Assembly: GCA_005882995.1 (NCBI GenBank)
Contig: VBCY01000367.1
Span: 1 to 42,542, forward strand
Direction of reading: 5' to 3'
DNA length: 42,542 nucleotides
From: Betaproteobacteria bacterium
Lineage (GTDB): Bacteria; Pseudomonadota; Gammaproteobacteria; Burkholderiales; Casimicrobiaceae
Shown here: positions 8,991-19,053 of the stretch, piece after piece
Numbering within the stretch: position 1 is the first letter of the stretch
How the letters are laid out: every line of letters begins with the position of its first letter
The notes under the pieces: model-generated
Databases searched by the model: none
The model's input: only the letters and a program-made list of their open reading frames with translations
Told to the model about the DNA's origin: nothing
Translations under genes and position numbers: made by a program

Positions 8991-9922
8991 GAGTGGACGC
9001 TCAGGTGCAGTGGAAGACCACCCGCGGCGAGCTGGCTGCGACGCTTGCGCAGGTCGGCGAAACGCAGGATTGCATCGATCAGATCGCCCTCGGTGGAAAG
9101 CTCGAGCGCATCGACGCCGGCCTCGCGGAACGCGCTGCGAAGATCGGCCTCATGCTTTTCGGCAACGGCAGCGAAACGTTTTCTGAAGCCGCGGTCGTGG
9201 GTGTCGACAAACACCTGTTCGCCGGTTTCCGCATCCTGCATGACCAGCAAGCCCAGATCCGGCAAGGTCATCTCCAGCGGATCGTAGAGTCGCACCGCGA
9301 TCACTTCATGGCGCTGCGCCAGGCGAGCGAGCGGCTTCGCCCATCCAGGCGCGCTGATGAAGTCGGAAACCACGAATATGAGCGAGCGCCGCGAAATCAT
9401 CTGCAGCGCGGTGCCGAGCAGATCGGACAGCTTGGTCGCCTCCGATTGTGTCCGCTCGGGGCGCGACAGAATTGCGTGGAGAATGTGCAGCACGTGGCGC
9501 CTGCCACCCCGTGCCGGGATGACGCGATCCACGGTGTCGCCGTAGAGCATCGCGCCAACTCGATTGCCATGACGCGTGAGCAGCCGCGCGAGCAGCGCCA
9601 TGAATTCAGCCGATACGTTGCGCTTCTTGATGTCGCGCGAGCCGAAATCGACGGAAGGACTCAGATCGAGAAGTAGCCAGGCCGCGACTTCGCGCTCTTC
9701 GTTGTACTCGCGAACGTAGGGTGTCTGCAGCCGGGCCGTGACGTTCCAGTCGATATGGCGAACATCATCGTGGTACTGGTACTCGCGCAGATCGGCGAGA
9801 TCAAGCCCGTAGCCGCGAAACAGCGTCCGGTAGTCGCCGTGCAGCAGCCCATCGAGCCGGCGAATGACCGTCCACTCCAGCCGCCGCAGGATATGTTCAG
9901 GCGTCGGCGCCGACTCGGACAT
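8987..9922 (-). CDS. DUF58 domain protein of the MoxR/VWA module
   Basis: This 311-residue protein has the DUF58 signature around residues 45-75 (HIDWNVTARLQTPYVREY, then LLLDLSPSVDFGS), followed by a degenerate VWA-like fold with VVSDFISAP. No membrane segment is evident, so it is probably cytoplasmic or peripherally membrane-bound. DUF58 proteins are encoded with MoxR AAA+ ATPases and VWA proteins and are thought to bridge the ATPase and its target. The start lies inside the 3' end of the moxR-like gene (26-bp overlap), and the stop overlaps the VWA start by 4 bp, which indicates tight translational coupling. The family call is firm and the specific role is not known. Confidence 0.93.
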   Translation of the reverse strand: MSESAPTPEHILRRLEWTVIRRLDGLLHGDYRTLFRGYGLDLADLREYQYHDDVRHIDWNVTARLQTPYVREYNEEREVAAWLLLDLSPSVDFGSRDIKKRNVSAEFMALLARLLTRHGNRVGAMLYGDTVDRVIPARGGRRHVLHILHAILSRPERTQSEATKLSDLLGTALQMISRRSLIFVVSDFISAPGWAKPLARLAQRHEVIAVRLYDPLEMTLPDLGLLVMQDAETGEQVFVDTHDRGFRKRFAAVAEKHEADLRSAFREAGVDALELSTEGDLIDAILRFADLRKRRSQLAAGGLPLHLSVHS

Positions 9923-10913
9923 GCGTTTCGAGCGGCTTTTCCGGCGCCGGCACGCGCTGCATGATGCGATGGATCAGCTGATCGGGCGTCAGGCCTTCGG
10001 CCAGCGCTTCGTAAGTAAGCACCAGCCGATGGCGCAGGACATCGGGTGCGAGATCGCTGACATCCTCCGGAAGCGCGTATGTCCGTCCCCGCAGATAAGC
10101 GAGCGCGCGTGCTCCCTCGACCAGGTGAATCGTCGCACGGGGGCTCGCACCAAAGGAGATGTATTTTTGCAAGTCTGGAACACCATAGCGCTCCGGATGA
10201 CGCGTTGCCGAGGAGAGGCGCACGGCATACTGCATCAGATTGGGATCGACATAGCCGGCCCTGCATTCACGCTGGATTGCGGCGAGTTGTTCGGTGGTGG
10301 CAACCGCGGCCACGTCGGTCGCCATGCCGGTCACTCTTTCCACGATGACGAACTCTTCTTCCTCGCTGGGATAACCGACCAGCACCTTCATCATGAAGCG
10401 GTCAACCTGCGCTTCGGGCAACGGATAGGTCCCCTCGGTCTCAATGGGGTTCTGCGTGGCCATGACCAGAAAAGGCTCTGGCACCCGATGCGTCTCTCCG
10501 GCGATCGTGACCTGATATTCCTGCATGACTTCAAGCAGAGCACTCTGCACTTTGGCGGGCGCGCGGTTGATTTCGTCGGCGAGCAGCAAGTGTGTGAATA
10601 CCGGCCCCAGCGAAGTTGCGAATTCCCCTGTCTTCTGATTGTAAATTCGCGTTCCCACCAGGTCTGCGGGCACCAGGTCGGGGGTGAATTGAATCCGTCG
10701 AAAAGTGCCTCGAACGGTGCGAGCGATGGTCTTCACCGTGAGCGTCTTGGCAAGGCCGGGCACGCCTTCGACGAGCAGATGTCCCTGAGCCAGCATGGCC
10801 ACCAGGACGCGCTCGAGAAAATGGTCCTGGCCGACGACGACTTTCTTGACTTCATAGAGGATGCGCTCCATCAATGGAGCCACCTCGTGACGGCCGATTT
10901 CGGTGTCGTTCAT
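9897..10913 (-). CDS. MoxR-family AAA+ ATPase
   Basis: A 338-residue AAA+ ATPase of the MoxR group. Walker A is GVPGLAKT (residues 50-57) and Walker B is LLLADEIN with Asp113-Glu114. Sensor-1 lies in MATQNPIETEGTYPLPEAQ, the typical MoxR motif, and a C-terminal lid domain follows. MoxR proteins act as chaperone-like ATPases, usually with VWA partners, in assembly of specific enzyme complexes or in cell-envelope stress. It is the first gene of a three-gene overlapping module (MoxR-DUF58-VWA). It starts 20 bp after the stop of the S1C protease gene, so it is likely in the same transcript. The subfamily and client protein cannot be judged from sequence. Confidence 0.95.
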   Translation of the reverse strand: MNDTEIGRHEVAPLMERILYEVKKVVVGQDHFLERVLVAMLAQGHLLVEGVPGLAKTLTVKTIARTVRGTFRRIQFTPDLVPADLVGTRIYNQKTGEFATSLGPVFTHLLLADEINRAPAKVQSALLEVMQEYQVTIAGETHRVPEPFLVMATQNPIETEGTYPLPEAQVDRFMMKVLVGYPSEEEEFVIVERVTGMATDVAAVATTEQLAAIQRECRAGYVDPNLMQYAVRLSSATRHPERYGVPDLQKYISFGASPRATIHLVEGARALAYLRGRTYALPEDVSDLAPDVLRHRLVLTYEALAEGLTPDQLIHRIMQRVPAPEKPLETHVRVGADA

Positions 10914-10933
10914 GCGTCTCCCTGGATGCCGCG

Positions 10934-11893
10934 TCAGAACGGCGATATGCCTACCGCGGCGGCGGCGTTCTCGATGGGGACCGCGAAACCGATGCCGATG
11001 AATACTCGCTGCTCGGAAGGATTGAGAATGGCGGTCACGATGCCTACGACCTCGCCATCCGCGGTCACCAGCGGTCCTCCGGAGCTTCCCGGATTGACCG
11101 CCGCGTCAAACTGGATGAGGTTGGTCAGCAGACGCTTGCCTTCCGGCGATTGATACTCCCGGCGCAATCCTGAAACCACTCCGGAGGTGGCGGAGGGTCC
11201 TATACCGAACGGAAAGCCGACGGCCACGACATCATCTCCGACGGCGAGATCGGCGGTCGATCGCAGCGTCGCCGGCTGCAAATCATCCGGCAGCTGTTTC
11301 GCCTGCAACACCGCAAGGTCGTGCTCCGGCCGCGCGCCGACGATGATCGCCTCCGATTCCAGACCGTCGAAAAATTGAACCTTGATCTGCTGCGCCTCTG
11401 CAACGACGTGCAGACTGGTGAGGATCATTCCCTTGTCGACGATGACGACGCCGCTGCCGACGCTCACGCCGGTACGCTCGAAGGGGTCGCCGGTCGCGGC
11501 AGGTTGACGCTCCGGCCCGAGACCCACGACGCGCACCACCGAAGGACGGATCGCCTCGTACGCCTTGGCAGCGGTCGATGGCAGCTGAACCGTTTCGAGC
11601 GTGTGCAGCACTGCTGCGTCGATATCCTCTTGCGTGAAGACACGCGGCGCGGGCTTGAGCGTGGAATAGCCGAAAACCAGTGCGGCCGCAAAAACGGCGG
11701 TCGTGATGATCCACAAACTGGCCGCGTGCCGGCCGTGGAATCGCTGCCAACGCGCCCGCAGCGTGGGGCGCGCTTCGCTGGCGACTGGCGGGACCCGAGC
11801 TGCGGGAACATTCTGGACGCCGGTTGACGCGGAAGCACGCCGCGGCGCCCTGGCGGGCTCACGCGAGCTGCTGTAGAGCGACGCTCTTTTCAT
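10934..11893 (-). CDS. Membrane-anchored S1C serine protease, no PDZ domain
   Basis: This is a 319-residue trypsin-like protease of the DegP/HtrA clan. A cytoplasmic basic, Ala/Pro-rich tail (1-58) precedes one membrane segment (about 59-77). The protease domain follows, with catalytic triad His162 (TSLHVV), Asp192 (EHDLAVLQ) and Ser271 (NPGSSGGPL). The protein ends shortly after the protease fold, so the PDZ domain of DegS/DegP is absent. It should face the periplasm. Neighbours are tldD upstream (21-bp gap) and moxR downstream (20-bp gap), which suggests co-transcription with both. A DegS-like regulatory protease is one possibility, but lack of a PDZ domain argues against the same activation mechanism. 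Confidence 0.92.
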   Translation of the reverse strand: MKRASLYSSSREPARAPRRASASTGVQNVPAARVPPVASEARPTLRARWQRFHGRHAASLWIITTAVFAAALVFGYSTLKPAPRVFTQEDIDAAVLHTLETVQLPSTAAKAYEAIRPSVVRVVGLGPERQPAATGDPFERTGVSVGSGVVIVDKGMILTSLHVVAEAQQIKVQFFDGLESEAIIVGARPEHDLAVLQAKQLPDDLQPATLRSTADLAVGDDVVAVGFPFGIGPSATSGVVSGLRREYQSPEGKRLLTNLIQFDAAVNPGSSGGPLVTADGEVVGIVTAILNPSEQRVFIGIGFAVPIENAAAAVGISPF

Positions 11894-11914
11894 CCACTGA
11901 TTCCGTAAGCCCGC

Positions 11915-13333
11915 CTAGACCGTGCCGCCGACCGTCAAAGCGTCGATGCGCAGTGTCGGCTGGCCGACACCCACGGGCACGCTTTGGCCCTCTTTGCCGC
12001 AGGTGCCGATGCCGGCGTCGAGTGTCATGTCGTTGCCGATCATGGACACGCGGGTCAAGGCGTCCGGACCATTGCCGATGAGCGTTGCCCCTTTGACCGG
12101 ATAGACGAGCTTGCCATTCTCGATTTTCCAGGCCTCGGCCGCCGAGAAAACAAACTTCCCATTGGTGATGTCGACTTGGCCGCCGCCGAAGTTGACTGCA
12201 TACAAACCGTCATTGACGGAGGCGATGATCTCGGCGGCATCACAGTCTCCGTTTTCCATGACCGTGTTGGTCATGCGCGGCATCGGCATGTGCGCGAAAG
12301 ACTCTCGACGCCCATTGCCGGTGGGTGAGACGTTCATCAAACGGGCATTGAGCGAATCCTGCATATAGCCTTTGAGAATGCCATCTTCGATGAGCACTGT
12401 GCGTTGCGTCGGATTCCCCTCATCGTCAATGTTGAGTGACCCCCGTCGGTTGGGAATGGTTCCGTCGTCGACGACCGTCACGCCTTTTGCCGCGACCCTT
12501 TGCCCGATGCGGCCTGCGAATGCGGAAGTGCCCTTGCGATTGAAATCGCCTTCGAGGCCGTGCCCTATCGCTTCGTGCAGGAGGATGCCGGGCCATCCGG
12601 TTCCGAGCACCACAACCATTGTGCCGGCTGGCGCATCGCGCGCGCCTAGGTTGAGCAAGGCTTGATCGACTGCCTTGGCGGCGTAGTCATGACCCGCCAT
12701 GCCCTGCTCTCGACGTCCGTTCTCCTCCACGATGACGTTGAGCGACAAGCGGACCAGCGGACGCACGTCCGCGGCGATCAAGCCATCGCCGCGAGCGACA
12801 AGGATTGCCTCGAATTCGCCGGCAAGCGAGGCCATCACCTGCGTAACGCGGGGATCCCGGCTTCGAGCGATGCGCTCCAGGCGTTGCAGCACTGCAACCT
12901 TCTCTGCATCCGCAAGCGCGACCACCGGATCGGTAGGAGCGTACAACGAGCGTGCTCCGCCGACTCGGTCGAGTGCTGTTGATTGGCTCTGGCCCTGCCG
13001 GGCGATGGCGCGCGTCACGGCAGCCGCTTGTTCCAACGCGGCAAGGCTGATGTCGTCGGAATATGCGAACGCAGTCTTTTCCCCGGACACGGCGCGCACG
13101 CCCACGCCGCGATCGATGGAGAACGCCCCCGATTTGACGATGCCCTCCTCGAGACTCCAGCTCTCCAGCCTGGAGTACTGGAAGTAGAGATCGGCGTAAT
13201 CGACCCGATGAACGTGAATACCGGAAAGCACGTCCGCCAGATTGCGGAACTCCAGCGCGGCGGGCGCGAGCAGCAACTGCGTCGCCTGTTCGAGCAAACG
13301 TGGGTTGACTGCAGGAAGCGCGAGGTCGGTCAT
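11915..13333 (-). CDS. tldD: Metalloprotease TldD
   Basis: TldD forms a heterodimer with TldE/PmbA that degrades unfolded peptides and, in some bacteria, matures peptide natural products. It is 472 residues, close to E. coli TldD (481). The zinc motif [11 protein letters not shown] is intact and lies in the C-terminal half. Conserved flanking segments include [15 protein letters not shown] and the terminal [17 protein letters not shown]. No tldE/pmbA gene is in this window, which is usual since the two are often unlinked. It sits between livF (27-bp gap) and the S1C protease (21-bp gap), all on the minus strand. The start at 13333 gives a normal family N-terminus. Confidence 0.96.
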   Translation of the reverse strand: MTDLALPAVNPRLLEQATQLLLAPAALEFRNLADVLSGIHVHRVDYADLYFQYSRLESWSLEEGIVKSGAFSIDRGVGVRAVSGEKTAFAYSDDISLAALEQAAAVTRAIARQGQSQSTALDRVGGARSLYAPTDPVVALADAEKVAVLQRLERIARSRDPRVTQVMASLAGEFEAILVARGDGLIAADVRPLVRLSLNVIVEENGRREQGMAGHDYAAKAVDQALLNLGARDAPAGTMVVVLGTGWPGILLHEAIGHGLEGDFNRKGTSAFAGRIGQRVAAKGVTVVDDGTIPNRRGSLNIDDEGNPTQRTVLIEDGILKGYMQDSLNARLMNVSPTGNGRRESFAHMPMPRMTNTVMENGDCDAAEIIASVNDGLYAVNFGGGQVDITNGKFVFSAAEAWKIENGKLVYPVKGATLIGNGPDALTRVSMIGNDMTLDAGIGTCGKEGQSVPVGVGQPTLRIDALTVGGTV

Positions 13334-13360
13334 GGAGAGTCTTCTGCGAAGAGCTGCCCC

Positions 13361-14122
13361 TCATTGTCGCACAAGTCCGGGAGACCCCTTTGGGCCTGCA
13401 ACGACGCTCTGCCCCAGATACGTTGCCGCCACCCGCGGATTCTCGCCGAGCTCTGCGCTGGCGCCCGCGATCGCGACTTCACCGGTCTCGAGCACGTAGC
13501 CTGAATCCGAGACCTTAAGCGCTGCCCGTGCATTTTGCTCGATCAACAGGATCGACACGCCGCTCGCCTTGAGCGTCGCGATGATACTGAAGATCTCTTT
13601 GACGATGAGCGGAGCCAAGCCGAGCGATGGTTCGTCGAGCATTAGAAGTCGGGGCTTGCCCATCAGCGCGCGCCCGAGCGCCAGCATCTGCCGCTCGCCG
13701 CCGGAAAGCGTGCCGGCGAGCTGGGTGCGTCGCTCGCCGAGCCGCGGGAAGCGCTGATAAATCTCATCGCGCGTTCTGGCGATGGACTTGTCGCCCGCCC
13801 GATAGCGCTGGAAGGCTCCCAGTAGCAGGTTGTCCGCGACGCTCATCGCTGCGAACAGCTCTCGCCGCTCCGGCACCAGGCAGAGCCCCGTGGCAACGCG
13901 TTGCTCGACCGATGAACGTGCGACGGAAGCACCCGCATAGGAGATCTCACCGCGCACGGGCAAAAGGCCCATGATGGCCGCCAGCAAGGTCGTTTTGCCG
14001 GCGCCGTTGGGACCGATGACGGTGACGATGCTTCCCTCGTTGACGCGTAGCGAGACGCCATGAAGCGCCTCGACGTTACCGTAGGCGACATGCAAATCCT
14101 GCACTTCGAGCAGCGCGTTCAT
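13361..14122 (-). CDS. livF: Branched-chain amino acid ABC transporter ATPase LivF
   Basis: The second ATPase of a LivKHMGF-type importer, 253 residues from the ATG at 14122. Walker A is GPNGAGKTT, the signature is LSGGERQML and Walker B is [13 protein letters not shown]. The family-typical N-terminus ([13 protein letters not shown]) immediately follows this ATG. A GTG at 14143 would add seven residues and overlap the upstream gene; I consider it less likely. It is the last liv gene in the block and lies 10 bp downstream of the livM-livG fusion. LivF pairs with the LivG domain to power uptake through LivH and LivM in the inner membrane. Substrate specificity (branched-chain amino acids, amides or urea) cannot be read from the ATPase. 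Confidence 0.94.
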   Translation of the reverse strand: MNALLEVQDLHVAYGNVEALHGVSLRVNEGSIVTVIGPNGAGKTTLLAAIMGLLPVRGEISYAGASVARSSVEQRVATGLCLVPERRELFAAMSVADNLLLGAFQRYRAGDKSIARTRDEIYQRFPRLGERRTQLAGTLSGGERQMLALGRALMGKPRLLMLDEPSLGLAPLIVKEIFSIIATLKASGVSILLIEQNARAALKVSDSGYVLETGEVAIAGASAELGENPRVAATYLGQSVVAGPKGSPGLVRQ

Positions 14123-14132
14123 GGGTGTCGTC

Positions 14133-15893
14133 TCATACCCCACCGAGATAAGCCTCGAGCACGACCGGGTTTCGCTGAATGTCCGCCGGAAGTCCTTCGG
14201 CCAGTTTTTCGCCGAAGTCCATGACCACCAGCCGATCCGTCAGTCCCATGACGAAATCCATGTCGTGCTCCACAAGCAATAGGGTGAGCCCCTCCTGCCG
14301 CAGGCTGCGTAGCAATCGGGCAAGCTCCTCCTTTTCGCGGTAGCGCAGCCCCGCCGCGGGTTCATCGAGCAACAGCAACCGAGGATCAGCGGCAAGCGCG
14401 CGGGCGATCTCGACAATGCGCTGTCTCCCGAGCGGAAGCGACCCTGCCATCGCATGAAGATCGGCGGAGAGCCCGACGCGCTCCACCTGCGCTGCCGCGT
14501 CGGCGCGTGTGCGCGCCTCCTCGTCGCGATCCAGACGCAGCGCTGCGCGGGCGACGCCGGCGGTTCCACGCAAATAGGCGCCAAGCGCGACGTTGTCCAG
14601 GACCGACATCGACGCAATCAGCTTGACGTGCTGAAAGGTGCGGCCCAGACCTAAGCGTGCGATCTCATACGGTTGCCTGCTGCCAATGGATTCACCGGCG
14701 AAGCTGATGGCGCCGGCGCTTAAAGGTAGAGCGCCGCTGATCAAATTGAACATGGTGCTCTTGCCCGCGCCATTGGGGCCAATGAGTCCCAGAATCTCGC
14801 CGGAACGCAACTCGAACGAAAGATCATTGACGGCAACAAGGCCGCCGAATTGCTTACGCGCCCTGTCGACGATCAGCAAGGGGCCCGTGATGTCGCGGCG
14901 AGCGCGCTTCGCCAATGCCGGGGCCGGGGGCACGGGAGGAGCAGCATGCCGGGGCAGCAGTCGCGCGAGCCACGGCCATACGCCGTCGCGCGTTCGTTGC
15001 AGCAATAGAACCATCAGCATGCCGAAGACGACCACTTCGAAGTTGCCCGCACGTCCGAGCAAACGTGGCAGGATGTCCTGCAACAGCTGCTTCAGCAAGG
15101 TAATGAGAGTCGCACCGACTACCGCGCCCCAGACGCTTCCGGCGCCGCCAACCACTGCCATGAAAAGGTACTCGATGCCCTGGTTGATGCCAAACGGTGT
15201 CGGATTGACGAATCGCTGAAGGTGCGCATAAAGCCAGCCGGATACGCAAGCAAGCGCGGCGGCATAGACGAAGATGATGATCTTGATGCGGCTCGCATCG
15301 ACTCCGAAAGCCTCGGCCATTTCCAGGCCACCTTTGAGAGCACGAATCGCGCGACCGGTTCGGGAATCGAGGAGATTGCTCGTCATCCACAAGCTCGCGA
15401 GCGCGATCGCCCAGATCAAGTAGTAGAAGAAGCGCTCGTTGCGAAGCTCCAGTCCAAAGAAGTTAAGGGGCGGAATGCCTGTCAGGCCAGTATAGCCGCC
15501 AAGGAAATCCATGTTGCCGAACACGTAGTAGAGGCTGATGCCCCAGGCGATTGTCGCCAATGGCAAGTAATGGCCCTTCATGCGAAGAGTGATGAAACCG
15601 AGAAACGTCGCGATGATCGCGGTCAGCGCGACTCCGGTGACAACATTGAGCCACGGGGAGATGGCCGGGAAGTTGAGCGATAGGAACGCCGTGGTGTAAG
15701 CGCCGACGCCGACGAAGGCCGCCTGTCCGAATGAGGTCTGCCCGGCAACTCCTGTCAGCAGCACGAGGCCGAGCGAAACGATGCTGTAGAGCCCAATATA
15801 GTTGCCAAGCGTGATCCAGAAGGGAGGCGCGAGGAACGGCGCACTGATCAGGGCGGCGCCGAGCACTGCGATCAGCAAAGAGTCCCGCTTCAC
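14133..15893 (-). CDS. Fused permease-ATPase (LivM-LivG) of branched-chain amino acid ABC transporter
   Basis: One 586-residue frame joins a LivM permease to a LivG ATPase. Residues 1 to about 305 form the hydrophobic LivM region, with the motif [17 protein letters not shown] near 51-67 and RAIRALKGG near 181-189. A Pro/Ala-rich linker spans about 312-330. LivG starts near 338, with Walker [10 protein letters not shown] (372-380), signature [15 protein letters not shown] and Walker [12 protein letters not shown]. No stop or frameshift separates the halves. Its ATG overlaps the livH stop by 4 bp. Such fusions are known in the family but separate genes are the norm. The substrate is inferred to be branched-chain amino acids or related compounds. 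Confidence 0.94.
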   Translation of the reverse strand: MKRDSLLIAVLGAALISAPFLAPPFWITLGNYIGLYSIVSLGLVLLTGVAGQTSFGQAAFVGVGAYTTAFLSLNFPAISPWLNVVTGVALTAIIATFLGFITLRMKGHYLPLATIAWGISLYYVFGNMDFLGGYTGLTGIPPLNFFGLELRNERFFYYLIWAIALASLWMTSNLLDSRTGRAIRALKGGLEMAEAFGVDASRIKIIIFVYAAALACVSGWLYAHLQRFVNPTPFGINQGIEYLFMAVVGGAGSVWGAVVGATLITLLKQLLQDILPRLLGRAGNFEVVVFGMLMVLLLQRTRDGVWPWLARLLPRHAAPPVPPAPALAKRARRDITGPLLIVDRARKQFGGLVAVNDLSFELRSGEILGLIGPNGAGKSTMFNLISGALPLSAGAISFAGESIGSRQPYEIARLGLGRTFQHVKLIASMSVLDNVALGAYLRGTAGVARAALRLDRDEEARTRADAAAQVERVGLSADLHAMAGSLPLGRQRIVEIARALAADPRLLLLDEPAAGLRYREKEELARLLRSLRQEGLTLLLVEHDMDFVMGLTDRLVVMDFGEKLAEGLPADIQRNPVVLEAYLGGV

Positions 15894-16933
15894 TCTTCTT
15901 CCTCATGATGGTGTGCGGTCAGTGAGCGCCAAAGCAGCACGGGAATGATCAGGGTGAACACGATCACTTCCTTGAACGCACTCGCCCAAAAGGAGGAAAA
16001 CGACTCCAGCAATCCGACGAGAAGCGACCCTGCCGCTGCCGCAGGATAGCTCGCCAGCCCCCCGATGATGGCTCCGACGAAGCCCTTCAGGCTTATCAGG
16101 AAGCCGGAGTCGTAATAGATGGTCGTGATCGGGCCGATGAGAACGCCGGAGACTGCGCCAAGGAGCGCCGCAAGCGTGAATGTGGTGCTGCCGGCGAGCG
16201 TCGGACTCACGCCGACCAGTCGCGCGCCGACCCGATTGAGCGCGGTCGCGCGCAGCGCCTTGCCGTAGAGCGTGCGATCGAAAAAAAGATAGAGCACTCC
16301 AATGAGCACCAATGAAAAGAACACCACCAGAGCGCTCTGCCCGCTGATGGTCATGTCGCCGAGCCGCAACGATGCATTGGTGAACGCAGGAGTTCGCGAG
16401 CCCTCCGCGCCGAAGAACCATAGGCCCAGACCGAGCATGGCGAAGTGCACAGCAACGGAAACAATCAAGAGTACCAGCACAGAGGCTTCCGCCAACGGCT
16501 GATACGCGACACGATAGAGCAGCGGCCCAAGCGCAGTGACGATGCCAACGGTCAGCGCGATTTGCACCGGGAATGCGAGTGACAGGGGCGCCATGAGCTG
16601 TACCGCTCCCGCAATCAGAAGCGGCGCGCCGACGTAGAATGCCAGGCGTTTGGGGAGCCGCCGCCATTCGCGCTGTCTCAGCGCTGAGCAAAGCTCGAGG
16701 ATTCCGGCAACGAGCGCCAGACCGCTCAGCAGACCAACCGTGCCGGGCGGCTTCCCCAACTGCAACGCCGCAAGCGTGAGTGTTCCGTAAGTAACGAATT
16801 CTCCAGCGGGGACGAAAATGACGCGCGTTACCGCGAACACCAGCACCAGAGCGAGCGCAAGCAATGCGTAGATCGCCCCATTGGTGATTCCGTCCTGCGT
16901 CAGCAGCGTGGCAATCGACAAGTCCATGGCCAT
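15890..16933 (-). CDS. livH: Branched-chain amino acid ABC transporter permease LivH
   Basis: Inner-membrane permease, 347 residues from the ATG at 16933. Hydrophobic segments fill the sequence. Family motifs include [20 protein letters not shown] near the N-terminus, [15 protein letters not shown], and [19 protein letters not shown]. It is longer than typical LivH (about 290-310) because of an extra region of roughly 45 residues after the first segments (around 65-115). An upstream ATG at 16960 would place the start within the T-run of the livK terminator, so 16933 (or 16927) is preferred. It overlaps the livM-livG fusion by 4 bp, indicating coupled translation. Confidence 0.92.
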   Translation of the reverse strand: MAMDLSIATLLTQDGITNGAIYALLALALVLVFAVTRVIFVPAGEFVTYGTLTLAALQLGKPPGTVGLLSGLALVAGILELCSALRQREWRRLPKRLAFYVGAPLLIAGAVQLMAPLSLAFPVQIALTVGIVTALGPLLYRVAYQPLAEASVLVLLIVSVAVHFAMLGLGLWFFGAEGSRTPAFTNASLRLGDMTISGQSALVVFFSLVLIGVLYLFFDRTLYGKALRATALNRVGARLVGVSPTLAGSTTFTLAALLGAVSGVLIGPITTIYYDSGFLISLKGFVGAIIGGLASYPAAAAGSLLVGLLESFSSFWASAFKEVIVFTLIIPVLLWRSLTAHHHEEEE

Positions 16934-16958
16934 CGACGCGCGCGATTGCGGAGGCAAC

Positions 16959-16990
16959 AAAAAACCGGCTGCGGCGACACCGCAGCCGGT
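16959..16990 (-). terminator. Intrinsic terminator after livK
   Basis: On the minus strand an 11-bp GC-rich stem (ACCGGCTGCGG and its exact complement, with a 5-nt loop) is followed directly by a run of six T (16964-16959). It lies 17 bp beyond the livK stop and just before livH. This is the clearest intrinsic terminator in the window. It would let livK be transcribed in excess of the membrane and ATPase genes, with partial read-through. Confidence 0.88.
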
Positions 16991-17006
16991 CTCTGTCGGG
17001 CTTGCA

Positions 17007-18104
17007 TCACTTGACGAGCAGCCACTTGCCGTTGTCGATCTTCACCATGACACGTGCGCGATTGTCGAAGCCATTGTGATCGCTTGCGTTTATGTTGAAA
17101 ACGCCGTTCGCCCCGGGAACCTCCTTCGAGTTTTCCAGCGCATCGCGCAGCGCGGCGCGGAAGGCCTTGGTCCCCGGCTGCCCTTTCTTGAGCGCATCGG
17201 GAATCGCCTTTTGCAAGAGGATGTACGCGTCCCAGGCGTGGACGTATTCCGCAGCCGATTTCTTGACCGGATTGCCTTCGGGCAACTGCTCGTAAACCAG
17301 CATCGGCCCGGCCGGTAGCAGCGTTCCGTTACCGTCCGCGCCGACGACGCGCAGGAAGTCCGAGTTCGCCACACCGTGAGTCTGGTAGATCTTGCCTTTG
17401 TAGCCTCGCGCCACGAGCTCCTTTTCAGGCGTCGCTGCCGGTGTACCCGAGGCGCCGATCAGAATCGCGTCGGGTTTCGCCGCCAGAAGCTTAAGCACCT
17501 GTCCGGTGACGCTTGGATCCGCGCGGTTGTATTTCTCCTCGGCCACGACCTTGATGCCTGCGGTTTGCGCCGAACGCTTGATTTCGGCGAGCCAGCTCTC
17601 GCCGTAGGCATCGGCGAATCCGATGTAGCCCATTGTGCTCACGCCGCTGGCGCGCATGCTGATCGCCACTGCGTCGGCCATCAGCGAGTCGTTCTGCGGC
17701 GTCTTGAAGACCCATTTGGTCTTGGGATCGGCAGGATTGACGATCTGCGCCGAAGCCGCCATGGAGATCATCGGCACCTCGGCCTCGTTGACGACGTCGC
17801 GCATCGCCAGCGAATTGGGCGTCACCGTCGAACCGACGATGACGTCGACCTTGTCTTCGCTGATGAGCTTGCGCGTGTTCTTGACGGCTTCGGTCGTGTC
17901 CGACTTGTCATCGAGAACGACGAAGTTTATTTTCTGGCCGCCGATGGTCGGTGAGCCAATCAACTCGAAGGTATTCTTTTCCGGAATACCCAACGATGCT
18001 GCCGGGCCGGTTGCCGACAGCGTCACACCCACGTTGATGTCGGCGGTGGCCAGCGCGCAGAAAAAAAACGCAGCCCCGGCTGCGCAGCGCAATAGCGATT
18101 TCAT
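17007..18104 (-). CDS. Periplasmic branched-chain amino acid-binding protein (LivK-like)
   Basis: A 365-residue periplasmic-binding-fold type I protein (Peripla_BP_6). It has a signal peptide (about 1-21, ending near ATADIN) and the mature start DINVGVTLSATGPAASLG. Further typical motifs are FVVLDDKSDTTEAVKN and FADAYGESWL. It captures the substrate for the LivH/LivM-LivG/LivF importer encoded just downstream. A strong ribosome site (AGGGAGGA) precedes the ATG at 18104. It is separated from livH by an intrinsic terminator, consistent with the higher amounts needed for a binding protein. Homologues bind branched-chain amino acids, amides or aromatic acids, and the sequence does not settle the substrate. 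Confidence 0.93.
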   Translation of the reverse strand: MKSLLRCAAGAAFFFCALATADINVGVTLSATGPAASLGIPEKNTFELIGSPTIGGQKINFVVLDDKSDTTEAVKNTRKLISEDKVDVIVGSTVTPNSLAMRDVVNEAEVPMISMAASAQIVNPADPKTKWVFKTPQNDSLMADAVAISMRASGVSTMGYIGFADAYGESWLAEIKRSAQTAGIKVVAEEKYNRADPSVTGQVLKLLAAKPDAILIGASGTPAATPEKELVARGYKGKIYQTHGVANSDFLRVVGADGNGTLLPAGPMLVYEQLPEGNPVKKSAAEYVHAWDAYILLQKAIPDALKKGQPGTKAFRAALRDALENSKEVPGANGVFNINASDHNGFDNRARVMVKIDNGKWLLVK

Positions 18105-18196
18105 CCATTCCTCCCTAGAAGCCCTGAGCGGGCACCTCGCGTCGCTGCATCATGCGCCGCGGGCTGCAGCGATTCTGGCACCCGCCGTGCGGGGGG

Positions 18197-18622
18197 TCAA
18201 CGCTTGACCGCGTCTCGAATCTCGCGCAGCAACATGACCTCTTCAGGAGGAGCCGGGGGCGCGGGCGGCTCGACGCTGCGCAGGCGGTTGATCTGTTTCA
18301 CCATGAGAAAGATGATGAACGCCAGAATGAAGAAATTCACCGCGACGGTGATGAAGTTCCCGTAAGCGAACAACGGAACGCCGGCCTTGGTCAACGCCTC
18401 GTAAGTCATGGGGCCGTTGTAACCCGGAGGAGGCGGCGCCAGCATGATGAACCAGCTGCTGAAATCGAGGCCTCCCACCAGCCGGCCGACCACCGGCATG
18501 ATGATGTCCTTGACCAGCGAATCGACGATCCTGCCAAAAGCGCCTCCGATGATTACGCCCACCGCCAAATCGACGACGCTCCCCTTGACCGCGAACTCCC
18601 GGAACTCTTTTGCGAATGACAC
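18197..18622 (-). CDS. mscL: Large-conductance mechanosensitive channel MscL
   Basis: Pentameric inner-membrane channel that opens under membrane tension to release solutes during hypo-osmotic shock. It is 141 residues (E. coli 136). The N-terminal amphipathic helix is [20 protein letters not shown], followed by the pore helix with [19 protein letters not shown] Pro/Gly-rich periplasmic loop and a second membrane segment ([19 protein letters not shown]) follow. The C-terminal bundle has the typical [12 protein letters not shown]. The gene lies 21 bp downstream of the P-II gene and 92 bp upstream of livK. A small hairpin (GGTCAA/TTGACC, 18195-18209) overlaps its stop codon. Placement between nitrogen genes is notable but may be incidental. 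Confidence 0.97.
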   Translation of the reverse strand: MSFAKEFREFAVKGSVVDLAVGVIIGGAFGRIVDSLVKDIIMPVVGRLVGGLDFSSWFIMLAPPPPGYNGPMTYEALTKAGVPLFAYGNFITVAVNFFILAFIIFLMVKQINRLRSVEPPAPPAPPEEVMLLREIRDAVKR

Positions 18623-18643
18623 GCTGTGCTCCTCTGGGGTTCC

Positions 18644-19009
<366 letters not shown>

Positions 19010-19053
19010 TCAACAAAGGTTACACCAGTTTGCAAAGGTGGGCTCGCAGCCGA

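Noticed and set aside
8115-11153. Plus-strand open frames of 390 and 429 codons (8115-9287, 9864-11153)
   Set aside because: They are antisense to the VWA, DUF58, MoxR and S1C protease genes, which have intact motifs. The translations are Arg/His/Gln-rich and resemble no family.
18179-18209. Hairpins at the mscL 3' end (CCCGC/GCGGG and GGTCAA/TTGACC)
   Set aside because: Stems of 5-6 bp without a T-run; too weak to call a terminator.
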